Positions 22,861 through 32,954 of a stretch of DNA of 64,000 bases are shown in pieces (position 1 is the first letter of the stretch; every line of letters starts with the position of its first letter). Below the pieces are notes generated by a model. The model saw only the letters and a program-made list of their open reading frames with translations, searched no databases and was not told where the DNA came from. Where the stretch lies: NCBI RefSeq assembly GCF_009389715.1, contig NW_024067666.1:2211001-2275000 (forward strand). The letters are read 5' to 3'. The position numbers were made by a program, and so were the translations under genes. The stretch comes from Phoenix dactylifera. Lineage: Eukaryota > Streptophyta > Magnoliopsida > Arecales > Arecaceae.

Positions 22861-24303
22861 ATGAAGCTAAGGAGCAAAGGGGCCTCCAATGCCTCCCGGC
22901 GTCCCGCACCAAGTCCTAGACACTCAGTCCAGAACTCGCCACCAAGGCCTCCGGCGGATCAAGTCCCTGAAGTCCAACCAGAGGAGTTCAACCTGCTTGT
23001 TCAACAAGTACAAGCACTCACTGTGGCCGTTCGAGGCCTACAGCAAGTAGAAGACCAGCCTCTACTCCCTCCTCACAACCATGAGTCCTCAGGACGCCGC
23101 TCGCAACATCATTTTTCTGTAGAGCGTCGCCACCACCAAAGCTCCCACCGAACTCGACCATCGAGCCGGGAGGGCTTGTCGCGCATCCATTATCCTGCGA
23201 GCTCGCGCCGAAGCCTGACGCCTCGAGCTCGGGAGCACCCATCTGAGGCGGGGCCTGCCCCATGCCGAGCTGCAACAAGAGTCCCACCCGAGCTCGGCAG
23301 AAAGGTCGAGAAACTCGAGCGGCAGATCGAGGCGCTCCACAGCCAGAAAGCAAGGCGTGAAGATGACTTTGAGTTCACCACCAAGTCACCTTTCTCTCGC
23401 CAGATCGAAGATGAGCCGGTCCCACCGAGGTTCAAAATGCCTCAGATAGAGCCCTACAACGGGACCACCGACCCCCTTGACCACTTGGAGAGCTACCGAG
23501 CCCTTATGGCATTGCAAGGGTCCTCGGAGGCCGTGCTCTGCAAAGCCTTCCCTGCAACCCTCCGAGGAGCGGCTCGGCTTTGGTTTTCCGGTCTGAAGCC
23601 GAGCACTGTGTCCTCCTTTGAGCAGCTCGGCAGGCAGTTCGCTGTCAACTTCGCTGCCAGCCGACGCCAGCGGCGAACATCAGATTCTCTCCTCAATATC
23701 AAGCAAAAGGAAGGAGAGTCCCTTAAAGACTACATCGACCGTTTCACCGCTGCAACGTGGGAGGTTCGCGATCTCGACCAGTCAATTGCAATGTCAGCAT
23801 TGAAGACTGGAGCTCGGTCCTACAAATTTGTCTTCTCGATTGAGAAGAGCTTCCCTGCCGACTTTGTTGAAATGTTGGCCCGAGCTCGCAAGTACGCCAA
23901 GGCTGAAGAAGCCATGGCCTCTCGGCGGGAAGCAGCCAAACGACCTGCCAAGATGCAAAAGAAGCACCTCGAGGAGCGCTCCCAACTAAGCAGCAGATTC
24001 CCATGGCACGAGGAGAATCCTCCTCGGCCCAAAAGTCCAGCTCGGCAGAGGTTTTCCCTCCAAAAATTTGAGGAATACACTCCCCTCACATCCACCCGAG
24101 CCGAGATCCTCATGGAGATTGAGGGTCAGGGTTACCTCCGACCTCCCCCAAAAACATGGCCGTCAGAGTTGCAGAAGCACTCGAAGAAGTACTGCCGCTT
24201 CCACCGAAATTACGGCCACGACACGGAAGATTGCTACCGGCTCCGTGACGAGATCGAGGCACTCATCCGCCGAGGTCGACTGGGTCGGTTCGTCCGTGAC
24301 TAA
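22861..24303 (+). CDS. gag: Retrotransposon Gag protein
   Basis: The structural coat protein of the retroelement is intact over 480 residues. I chose the ATG at 22861 because the frame upstream offers only GTG. The N-terminal third is basic and Ser/Pro/Arg-rich. The core has the plant Ty3/gypsy gag domain, with PYNGTTDPLDHLESY followed by AFPATLRGAARLWFSGL and the SLKDYIDRFTAATWEV block. The C-terminus carries a zinc-binding-like CRFHRNYGHDTEDCYRL motif. It is followed by a stop and a degraded protease region, so Gag would be made alone. An intact gag in a gutted element suggests mobilisation by a related autonomous partner. Confidence 0.92.
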   Translation: MKLRSKGASNASRRPAPSPRHSVQNSPPRPPADQVPEVQPEEFNLLVQQVQALTVAVRGLQQVEDQPLLPPHNHESSGRRSQHHFSVERRHHQSSHRTRPSSREGLSRIHYPASSRRSLTPRAREHPSEAGPAPCRAATRVPPELGRKVEKLERQIEALHSQKARREDDFEFTTKSPFSRQIEDEPVPPRFKMPQIEPYNGTTDPLDHLESYRALMALQGSSEAVLCKAFPATLRGAARLWFSGLKPSTVSSFEQLGRQFAVNFAASRRQRRTSDSLLNIKQKEGESLKDYIDRFTAATWEVRDLDQSIAMSALKTGARSYKFVFSIEKSFPADFVEMLARARKYAKAEEAMASRREAAKRPAKMQKKHLEERSQLSSRFPWHEENPPRPKSPARQRFSLQKFEEYTPLTSTRAEILMEIEGQGYLRPPPKTWPSELQKHSKKYCRFHRNYGHDTEDCYRLRDEIEALIRRGRLGRFVRD

Positions 24304-24369
24304 AAGGGGGGAGCCAGAAGAACGGGACCCTGAGCTCCCTTTATGAAGACCAAAAGGGTGTTGAAACCC

Positions 24370-24708
24370 CTCATAGCCATGCTGTAGTTATTGCAAAGTC
24401 TGACGTAAAAGGACTCGTGGATAATAAAAGCACTACGGACATCTTGATGCCTTCCAATGGTTGTAAAACAACTGGAGAAAATGAGCAACCCTCCGGCCGG
24501 CTTCACAGAAGGTCTCATACCTGCGAAAGGGGTTCTCGGCCTGCTAATCACGGCTGTGCGCGCGCCCCGAGAAAGTACTGTGAAGCTAAACTTTTTTGTA
24601 GCCCAGGTCGGCTCGGCCTTCAACGCTATTATTGGCCGACCAGGCTCTCTCCGAGCTGCGGTCCCTATCTGCCACCCCCTCGTGCAATTCTCCACTAGCC
24701 GAGCTTAA
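24370..24708 (+). pseudogene. Degenerate retropepsin remnant
   Basis: Two frames together recall the protease segment that follows gag in this lineage. The first reads GLVDNKSTTDILM, where the usual active-site block is DNGSSADIL, so the catalytic Gly is replaced by Lys. After a frameshift the second continues with LIPAKGVLGLLITAVRAPRE and then AFNAIIGRPGSLRAAV, the conserved YNAIIGRP block. A stop follows at about 24706. No reverse transcriptase is found downstream. Confidence 0.8.
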
Positions 24709-24972
24709 CATGGAGAAGAAGACGCTCAATATAGCTCCTATATACTACATATCAACGACTCTGTGGCCTTGGGGGGCAGTGCCGCAGCCCAAAACTCAAC
24801 GCCTACCTCCTAAGGGTCTCCAACGACTCTCCGCCGGTGCTGAGCTAAGTCCTGAGGGACTTCGAAGCTCGGGAATCGTCAAAATGCCTACAAAAGGTAC
24901 GAGACGTCACTTCGGCTTTAAAATAATTTCAATATTCAATATATTCCCAGGTCGGAGAAGGCCAAAGCTGAC

Positions 24973-25552
24973 CTCCGAATATCTACATCTCCAACGTCGC
25001 CCTGATCTGAGTGGGGGCGCACGGTCGCCAACGGACAAGGTCCATCGTCTCCGGATATCTACATCTCCAACGTCGCCCTGATCTGAGTGGGGGCGCACGG
25101 TCGCCAACGGACAAGGTCCATCGTCTCCGGATATCTACATCTCCAACGTCGCCCCGATCTGAGTGGGGGAGCACGGTCGCCAACGGACGAGGTCCGTCGT
25201 CTCCGGATATCTACATCTCCAACGTCGCCCCGATCTGAGTGGGGGCGCACGGTCGCCAACGGACGAGGTCCGTCGTCTCCGGATATCTACATCTCCAACG
25301 TCGCCCCGACCTGAGTGGGGGCGCACGGTCGCCAACGGACAAGGTCCGTCGTCTCCGGATATCTACATCTCCAACGTCGCCCTGATCTGAGTGGGGGCGC
25401 ACGGTCGCCAACGGACAAGGTCCATCGTCTCCGGATATCTACATCTCCAACGTCGCCCCGATCTGAGTGGGGGCGCACGGTCGCCAACGGACAAGGTCCG
25501 TCGTCTCCGGATATCTACATCTCCAACGTCGCCCCGATCTGAGTGGGGGCGC
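24973..25552 (+). repeat. 76-bp tandem array in the LTR element (7.6 units)
   Basis: Seven complete units start at 24973, 25049, 25125, 25201, 25277, 25353 and 25429, with a partial unit from 25505. Each starts CTCCGGATATCTACATC and contains GAGTGGGGGCGCACGG. Units differ by a few bases such as GTCCATCG versus GTCCGTCG. The overlapping frames on both strands that repeat every 76 bp are artefacts. The array lies in the 3' untranslated part between gag/pr and LTR B. Confidence 0.97.
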
Positions 25553-25724
25553 TGCTGAGTCGACCACAAGCCAAAGAAGGCCGCTGAGTCAACCTGGAGC
25601 ACTTAACTCCAACTGCATTAGAGGTACATCCTACTTGGCACGTACATCTCTATACATATTTGGCTATATTACAGGATGATCGACGACTGGACTACTTCCT
25701 TCGCCCGAGCCAAAAAGCAGCTCG

Positions 25725-25745
25725 AACTCGGAAGTCGGGGGGTAG
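25725..25745 (+). promoter_or_regulatory. Polypurine-type tract before LTR B
   Basis: The purine-rich stretch GGAAGTCGGGGGGTAG directly precedes the TGTTG start of LTR B, the position expected for the plus-strand primer. It is interrupted by pyrimidines, so it is a weak match. Confidence 0.55.
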
Positions 25746-26681
25746 TGTTGGGGGAAAAAATGGACCACCCCACAAATACAATTAAAGCACCCAAATCCGA
25801 CAGCGAGCCGAGCTCGGAAGGCTGCCGAGCACAGCAGGCTGCCGAGCTCAGAAGGCTGCCGAGGCCGAGCTCAGAAGGCTGCCGAGCACAGAAGGCCGAG
25901 CTCATAGGCCGAGCCGAGCTCAGAAGGCTGCCGAGGCCGAGCTCCGAAGGCTGCCGAGCACAGAAGGCCGAGCTCATAGGCCGAGCCGAGCTCAGAAGGC
26001 TGCCGAGCACAGAAAGCTGCCGAGCTCAGAAGGCTGCCGAGGCCGAGCTCAGAAGGCTGCCGAGCTCAGAAGGCCGAGCACAGAAGGTCGAGCTGACCTC
26101 AGAAGGCCGACCTCGTCATCTGTATGCTGCGGCCATGCCCTGCAGCAGCCTCACCGCACCATGCTTTGCTTGCCAGCCACGCCACGACATATCAATCAGG
26201 AACCATACCCTGCTACGACTGTCAACGCCTCACCATTCCCAAGAATGTACTGCACTGCGCGCCACAAGCAAGCTCTGGCTACGCGCCATCTCCTCCCATG
26301 ATGGGAACGGGCCATCCACGGCAACTCATTACTTCACACGCCCACATCCAATCGTGACGGTAACCCATTAATTCGCCCAGTCACATCACAGGTAACCCTG
26401 CCACCCTCCCTATAAAAAGGGAGGCTTCTTCCTCCGGGGGGGGAGGGCTCCTAACTCTAATTTTCTGGCTTGGACTGCTACATACGAACTACATCTCCTT
26501 CTCCAAAATTAAGCCCCCCTCTGACTTAAGCATCGGAGGGCCGGCGCCGGGGAGCCCGGCCACCGGCTTCTTGCAGGTCTCCCGGAGGACGCCGCCCGCC
26601 GACGGACCGCCGCCGCCATTCTCGCGCCGGAGCTCCTCCTCCTCAGCCGACGGCCGCCCCCGGGTCCAATTTCCAGCAACA
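25746..26681 (+). repeat. LTR copy B, forward, complete
   Basis: This 936-bp LTR begins TGTTGGGGG and ends CCAGCAACA. It differs from LTR A at only a few places, such as the length of the G run near 26436 and a CCACCC/CCGCC difference near 26610. A TATA box lies near 26412. It is followed by the TAACC duplication. Confidence 0.95.
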
Positions 26682-26686
26682 TAACC
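26682..26686. repeat. Target site duplication, right copy (TAACC)
   Basis: TAACC directly after LTR B matches 20918-20922. Confidence 0.9.
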
Positions 26687-26969
26687 TAAAGTGGATCTCG
26701 ATGTCTCTAATCCCGATCCACCCCCTTCTTCCCTTCTACATATGTTCAGCACCACTTTAATACTTGCATTTTATGCATTGCCTTCTGTATCGGATTTTCA
26801 TGTGGTAAGGGTTCAGTAGGAGTGGAGTTCAAAAATATGGTAGTTTTGGAAGATTATCAAGAAAGCACCTGATGGTATCTCACTGTAATGATTAGAATTT
26901 AGGTTGATTTTGGCCTCTTAAAATAGTTTTTAAATTTTTTATTTGTCTAATGTGTTCTAAAGATTATCG

Positions 26970-27000
<31 letters not shown>

Positions 27001-29535
27001 CCCTTTTTTGCATTGGAAAACATCTTTCATTTAGCAAGCAAGGAGTGCTTAAACAAATACAAGCTTGAAAAGATGAGCTGAAATGGTCCAACCATGTGTA
27101 AGATATGGTAAATTTGAGTTTAAAAAGTTATCTAAGTTTGAAAAAGATCCCATAGGCTGTTTAGTTGGCACGTCTATAAAAAATGAGCTCATATCAGATT
27201 TAAAATCACTAAGTTTTATAACAACTTTCTTCTAATTGCTTTCCACTAAAATTTTGCTAGAAAATAAACCTGAAAAACAAGTTTCGTGATAAAATTGTTG
27301 TATTTCTTCCTTATTATAATTAACTTGATAAGGTGAGTATCGTAGAGCTCTTATACTACTTTGAACTAATAGACAAGCAACTTGTTTGACACACAAATTC
27401 TGCTCCAAACATACCTATGAAACCTTGTCCCCATTACTAGCTAGCTTTCTAAGTCCTTATTTGCTAAATAATTTCCATGAAGGTTTACCAATAGTACTAT
27501 TGCAAGCTTTTTCAACTGAAGTGGAATGAATGCAGACAACTTATATCATCTACTTATGCCATATACCGTAATCATGTTTTAAACATAAGTGATACATTTA
27601 TTTATGATTAATGTAAGGATATGGACATATGCAATCTTGATGGCTCATAACCAAGTAGGCAACCATTGCAGATTTATAAGAAGCTTTATATATCTGCATA
27701 TCGATAGAAAGCCACAAGAAAAGCAACTGTGCAAACTCTAGATATGGCACTTGTTAAGAAAGAAATTTGTAGCCACAAGGTTTGTTTTTCATTAGCTATG
27801 ATAATATGCTTATATACGCTATAAAAGGGATCGGTATCTCTACATCAAAGTGATCAATATCTTTACATCAAAGAAATTATATGGTCCGTATAAAGAAAAT
27901 CTCTACAAATATGTACATAGTTGGCAAAATCGAGGAATGATTTCCATCACTTGAGATTATATAGCTCTCTGCCAAATCCAATTGCATGGTTGGCTGAGAA
28001 AATCAAGAAATGATTTTCATCCGTGGGATTGTATAGCTGCCCATATTTGTCTAATCTAATGCCAAGAGAAGTAATTATGATTTCCATCAAATCAAGTAAT
28101 GATTTCCATCAACACTTTTGAGCCACTTTTGAAAGGCATTATAGTTTGGCTAGTGCAAATTGGAACGGTCTCACTTACGTGCGAACTTATAGTTTGGTTT
28201 ATATGTTTGGCATGGTCTAGATAATGTGATTCTGCATGGTTTGTCTTGGTTTGGATTTTGAAAATAATATGGCCTATGCGGTTTGGTTTTGCTTGATACC
28301 TATGATTTTTCTGAGGATATTGCCTGTACGAGACTGAATGGTACGATCCTACTTTAAAATAGTGATGCACTTATCTGCAAGATCTTATATGATTAGTATC
28401 TTTTCGTTGGATGTTTTCAAACAGGTTTAGGAAAGCAGATATTGATACAGGTACAGGCAAACTGTGGGTACCATAACAATGGACAGCCACAAGGGTTAGC
28501 ACATTATGAGGGGATCCAGGTTGATTACTAAATAATGGGCATTTATCTCTATAATCTTCTTCCAGGTTGATACTTAATTTCTGTATAATCTTATTATAAT
28601 ATCATGTTGCCTTTTTTTTCCTGTAGCTTTGCAGTTCAGCATGCTGGATTTTATATCTGTATGATTGTCTGTGCGTGCTGTTTCTTAGGCTTCTGATAGA
28701 GCAAGTGATTATTTAGTATGTGAGACTTTTATTTCTTTTCTAAACAGGAATTTGGCTATCAATTTTTTTTTTTTAGCTTTGAGAATGAGGGGATCCAACA
28801 AGTTTACCTTATTATTAGAGAAAGAGGAAAGAATAGAAGATAATCTGTAAGACAACTCTAATTTTTAACTGTAAAGCTATATATTCTGCAAAAATATTTG
28901 ATTGTCCATAAAATTATTCAATTCTTGTGGTAGCAATTTTATATTTTTTAATATGTATATATATGTTAAAGAATATATATATATTAATGATAATTTACAA
29001 TTATAAACTTTGATTATAAAAAATCTAATTATTTCTTAAGAAATGGCCTTATTTTTTCTTCTTATTTATCATGTATGATTCGATCATTACATACAGTAAC
29101 CAAGTCTGAAATTAGCATGTCTTTTTATCTTTAAACTTTTGATGCAGGATCGATGCTCAACTTGTGTCTGTCTTAACCTCAAAACATATAAAATATGGTT
29201 AATTTTATTGTGAAACAAGGTATTATTGCAAAAATTGATAAATATAACCAACTATCATTAAGAATTTCATCTTTGCTCTAGTTTTTGTTGTTTTTGATAT
29301 TGAGACAGTCCTTCCTTATCGATAGGCAATGAGTTTTGGATTTGAATTGATGTCGTTTCATTGATTCTTTCTAAAAATTTTATTTTAATTAGAATTTAGT
29401 TATTCATAATGCATGATGATCCCTTTTTAAGACTAAATGGTTAAAACGCCCAACTCATAATTGGCACTTAATGACTAACCTATAAACTAAAAAAAAAGAA
29501 AGGTCACACAAATTGATGTGAGATGCCACATTTCG
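26687..29535. other. Intergenic, no gene; poly-C tract and local repeats
   Basis: No coding region was recognised. A 28-base C run lies at 26970-26997 and is continued by T and CCCCC then T6. Between 27930 and 28115 the word AATGATTTCCATC recurs about four times in diverged copies, a decayed local tandem repeat. The remainder is AT-rich. Confidence 0.55.
26970..26997 (+). repeat. Poly-C homopolymer (28 bases)
   Basis: Twenty-eight consecutive C residues are followed by TCCCCCTTTTTT. The complementary strand is a G-quadruplex-capable poly-G run. Length may be imprecise because homopolymers are error-prone. Confidence 0.9.
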
Positions 29536-29539
29536 AAGA

Positions 29540-30490
29540 CTTTCTCTCTTCAACTGTTCCAGAGGAACGGTCTCGACATTCGTTTCTGGGAGGATGGTTA
29601 GATTGATTCTATCATCTCTCCATTCTCTTTTTGCAAGCTTATACGACAGGGCAATGAAACATAATACCTCTGGGAGGATGGTTTGATTGATTCATATCGG
29701 ATGGAGGCTCTGCATGAGATTCTTGCTCTGGTAAGATTCTCACTGCTCGCCAATGTTCCACTATGGAAGTTAATTCCCAATGGCATTTATTCCGTTGAAT
29801 CTTATTATTCATTCTTGAACAATGGAGGCCTCTTTTTTGTGGCTTGCATTAAAAAACAAACTTCACACTGGGGAAGTTTTAGCCAAGAAACGTTGGAATA
29901 TTTTTTTAGTACACCGGCTCCTCACACAGAACGCATATGAGTGCAGCCAAAACAATTAATGCCAGGGGTGCTGCTTATGTGGTAATAGCTCTGAATCAGT
30001 TAATCACTTGTTCACAAGGTGCCCATTTACAAAAAGCATCTGGTCCACTATCAAAATGCAATTGAAATTGAGGGACTGGCCGGCAACTCTTCATGATCTA
30101 TGAACCCAATGAAGAGCCAAAAAATCGTCAACTATTGATCAGAAGAGCAGATGATCAGCTTCTTGCAGTCATTTGTTAGAAAATTCGGCAAGAACGAAAT
30201 GCGAGGATCTTTCTCAGAATGAATCATTCCATTCATGCAACACTTCAAAAGGCACTAAACACATAGCATAATTGGGAGTGTCTCTTGCATCCAAAAAAAT
30301 AAAGGAGAAGCATCAGCAACTTTGGAGGAGTCTTGGCAACCATCTATGCAACTGATTTCTTATTCTCTCTCTCTTCTCCCCTGTAAATTCTGCTCCTCCT
30401 TCAGTTTGTAAATATCTTTTCTGATCTAATAACATCTGGGGGAAGCTGCCGGCTACCTCCATTCACATCACGACAACAACAAAGTAAAAA
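29540..30490 (+). pseudogene. L1-type LINE 3' end (zf-RVT region) remnant
   Basis: Fragments in several frames follow the order of a plant L1 ORF2 C-terminus. NGLDIRFWEDG comes first, and the WEDG block is repeated around 29670. Next is VPLWKLIPNGIYSVESYYSF with LNNGGL. After a frameshift come the Cys/His region CLCGNSSESVNHLFTRCPF with TKSIW, and then IRQERNARIFLRMNHSIHA. Stops and frameshifts make it inactive. It is followed by a non-coding tail that ends in an A-rich stretch near 30472-30490, as expected for a LINE 3' end. The 5' part with the reverse transcriptase core is missing. Confidence 0.85.
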
Positions 30491-31247
30491 AACCACTACT
30501 GTTCCTGAGTGCAAGAGCTATTGCTCAGCCATATATCACCAGAGACATGTAACGGATTTTAGCTATCTCATCATGATTTCTCGTTCTTTAGGATAAGAAA
30601 GTTGCTGATTCATGCATCAATAATTCTCTGGAAAGATGCAAAAAGCTATTGTTTCGGACAATCCTACACCACCAGTCTTCTGGTGTAAGTGCTTGTCCCA
30701 TCAAGTTGGACGGTAAGATGTAAAGGAAATCTATGTGAGCCCGGAAAGTAGATGCTTGCGTCCAAATATATTGTTCCATGCGAGAAAAAAAGAGTTAAGT
30801 GTACTGGTTTGTGTCCTTTTTTCGCCTGTCCTCGCCAATTTGTTTTGAGTTGTTGTTGTATCTACGACCGTGAACAAAGATGGCTGTAATGGTGGGATGC
30901 TATGATCGACCTGGGAAAACATGGCCAAGCCACTGAAAGACTTTAGCTAAAAGCTTGGAAGGACAAGGGATCTATAGGCTGCATGGTGACGCGAGACCGG
31001 GGAGCGTAGTGTGTTGGTGTATATGAGCCCGTCAATTGATCATTTACCATTCTTATATAACCACCGTCAATTGATTATTTACTATTTTTGTATGACCACG
31101 GTCAATTATAAATAGGTGAGCTCTCTTATACTTATTGGAATACACAGAAATATTCTCAAAATTCTTCTCTCCTTTCTCTACTACGTTTTTAACATGGTGG
31201 ACTCCCATCCACTCAGTTGAGACAAGATCGACGTGACCCTTCACAAG

Positions 31248-31413
31248 GAGAAATTATATCCTACACAGTGCACTCAGTTGCCGATTACAGCTGCTCTTTT
31301 CTATAAACTCCATTCATCAAGCGCTTATCTAGATATGCTACTATAAAAATAAACAGCTATAATTGGAGGCATGCACGGCCGCATAGTGCATGCCCTATAG
31401 GATATAATTTTTC
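31248..31413. mobile_element. Small MITE-like inverted-repeat element, copy 1
   Basis: The left end GAGAAATTATATCCTA is mirrored by the right end TAGGATATAATTTTTC. The interior contains AAACTCCATTCATCA. The boundaries are approximate because I could not fix a target duplication. Confidence 0.55.
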
Positions 31414-31447
31414 TTTAAAAAGTGACGAAAATTGCCAACTTTTAGTT

Positions 31448-31634
31448 GGAGAAATTATACCCTAAACCAGCATATATGCACCATACGGCCAAGCGTAATG
31501 CTAATTCCCTCATCTTATTTTTATGGACCCCATTCATCATCGACTCATCATGATGATTGGCCCACAGGAACGAGATAGGGTTATTAGCATGGTGCATGGC
31601 TACATTGGTGCACACGGTGCAAGATATAATCTTT
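31448..31634. mobile_element. Small MITE-like inverted-repeat element, copy 2
   Basis: The left end GAGAAATTATACCCTAAACC resembles copy 1, and the right end GCAAGATATAATCTTTC is its rough inverse. The interior CCCCATTCATCA matches the interior of copy 1, so the two are relatives lying side by side in the same orientation. Confidence 0.5.
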
Positions 31635-32546
31635 CGATTGGTTTTGCACAAAATATGTGTAGATATGAAGCAATACGTATGAGTTGAAATTCTAATTTTA
31701 TCTCCAGATGTGTTGACCAACGTAACTATAATTTTTTGCCATTATTTCAATGAAACATATGCGTGTTTTACTATATTTTCAATTGTTGAGAGTGAAGAAT
31801 TCTTGCAGAAACTATTCAAGCGTTCAAATTTCCATCACCATAATCATCTTTGACATGAAAAATAATTGATGTAAAGAGCAACATGTAAGCGGAGCAAATT
31901 TTGTGATGGATGTGCTGAACACTCCAATTAATTGTGTTTTCCCTGTGCGACAGCGATATGCCAAGCACCTCATGAGTTCAAGATTGCATATTAATTTGGA
32001 GGTAAATCTTTGAACAGATGCAAAATAAAATATTTACTTAAGTGGAAATGAATTGAGTATGATGATAAAAAATCTTGCTTGCACCCGTGTCATGAAGTAG
32101 GGCACGAAGGGTATTTACATTGCTATGTGAAAGGGTGTAACATCAATTATAGGTGTCAACATTATTAATTACTTCTCCACGCATCAAAATTCCAAAAGGA
32201 TATATATATAGACGGTGCAAAGGCCTTCAAAAAAGTCCTCTAATATATAGTACTCTTAATATCACTCTCTTCAATTAAGGATCCTTCATCTATATTGATG
32301 TAGAGAAATAATGGCCATAATGTATATGCCATGAAGATGGCATCACATAGTAGGGAATAAGGGATGGTGAATTCAAGAGGCTTTTCCTTTTCAGATGCTG
32401 CATTAATAGCTCAATTCCCTGTTATTTTTATCATATACATTGTTATATGAGGTTAATGATTTATCATTTTCGTATTTCTAAATTTTTAAATTTTTTATTT
32501 TTTTCAATATATATAGGTTTCCAATTAATACTTCTAGTAGTACTAG

Positions 32547-32949
32547 TATAACAACTCAGGATCTCATCCAAAAAAACTTGTCGAAAGATATTATTTGGGT
32601 TACTTAATCATATATAAGCACCTAATATCTACTCAGCGAATAATCGATGTGGGATTAAACACACGTCTGTAGTCCTCGTCAGGCTAAGAGTTCAAATCCA
32701 TTTAAAACTAATCGCAAGTATCACAATCGACTCATGGTCAGCCCCAATAAATTTATATTGCAGTGTTTCCTAGTCTACATAGGTTATGGACCGGATCTGC
32801 TCTGATACCATTTGTAACAGTCCACAATCTCACCCAAAAAGACTAGCCGGAAGGTATTATTTGAATTCATTATTCATGTATAAGTATCCAAGATCTACCG
32901 AGCGAATATCCGATGTGGAACTAAACATACGCTCGTACGGGTCCTCACA
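32547..32949 (-). mobile_element. TRIM retrotransposon (copy 2)
   Basis: Same family and orientation as the copy at 1445-1883. The right LTR (32813-32949) is 137 bp, and the left LTR starts at 32547 with TG decayed to TA. About 40 bp around the left LTR/interior junction are deleted. The tRNA-Met primer site (minus-strand TGGTATCAGAGCAG) lies at 32797-32810, two bases from the LTR. Flanks are ACTAG (32542-32546) and GCTAG (32950-32954), a 5-bp duplication with one mismatch. LTRs are more diverged than in copy 1, so this copy is older. Confidence 0.88.
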
Positions 32950-32954
32950 GCTAG

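Larger units (their letters stand above)
20923..26681. mobile_element. Head-to-head composite Ty3/gypsy-like LTR element
   Basis: This 5.76-kb unit has three LTR copies. From the left these are a full LTR in reverse orientation, 58 bp of reversed internal sequence, a forward LTR missing its first ~26 bp, an internal region with gag and a protease remnant, a 76-bp tandem array, and a full forward LTR. Both outer ends are therefore the same (3', U5) LTR terminus, in inverted orientation. One 5-bp duplication (TAACC) flanks the entire structure, so it integrated as a single unit. LTR copies differ only at a few sites by eye, suggesting a recent insertion. There is no reverse transcriptase, RNase H or integrase, so the element is non-autonomous. 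Gag style and 3' tandem repeats fit the Tat/Retand-type branch, which is an inference. Confidence 0.9.
30491..32546. other. Intergenic, no gene; contains a MITE pair
   Basis: No gene was recognised. The only structured objects I see are the two related inverted-repeat elements at about 31248-31413 and 31448-31634, described separately. Confidence 0.5.

Noticed and set aside
24973..25552. Possible CRISPR array
   Set aside because: Units are contiguous with no unique spacers, and the setting is a plant retroelement.
24907..25602. Stack of 66-79 aa frames every 76 bp
   Set aside because: They are products of the 76-bp tandem array, whose unit length is not a multiple of three. They are not genes.
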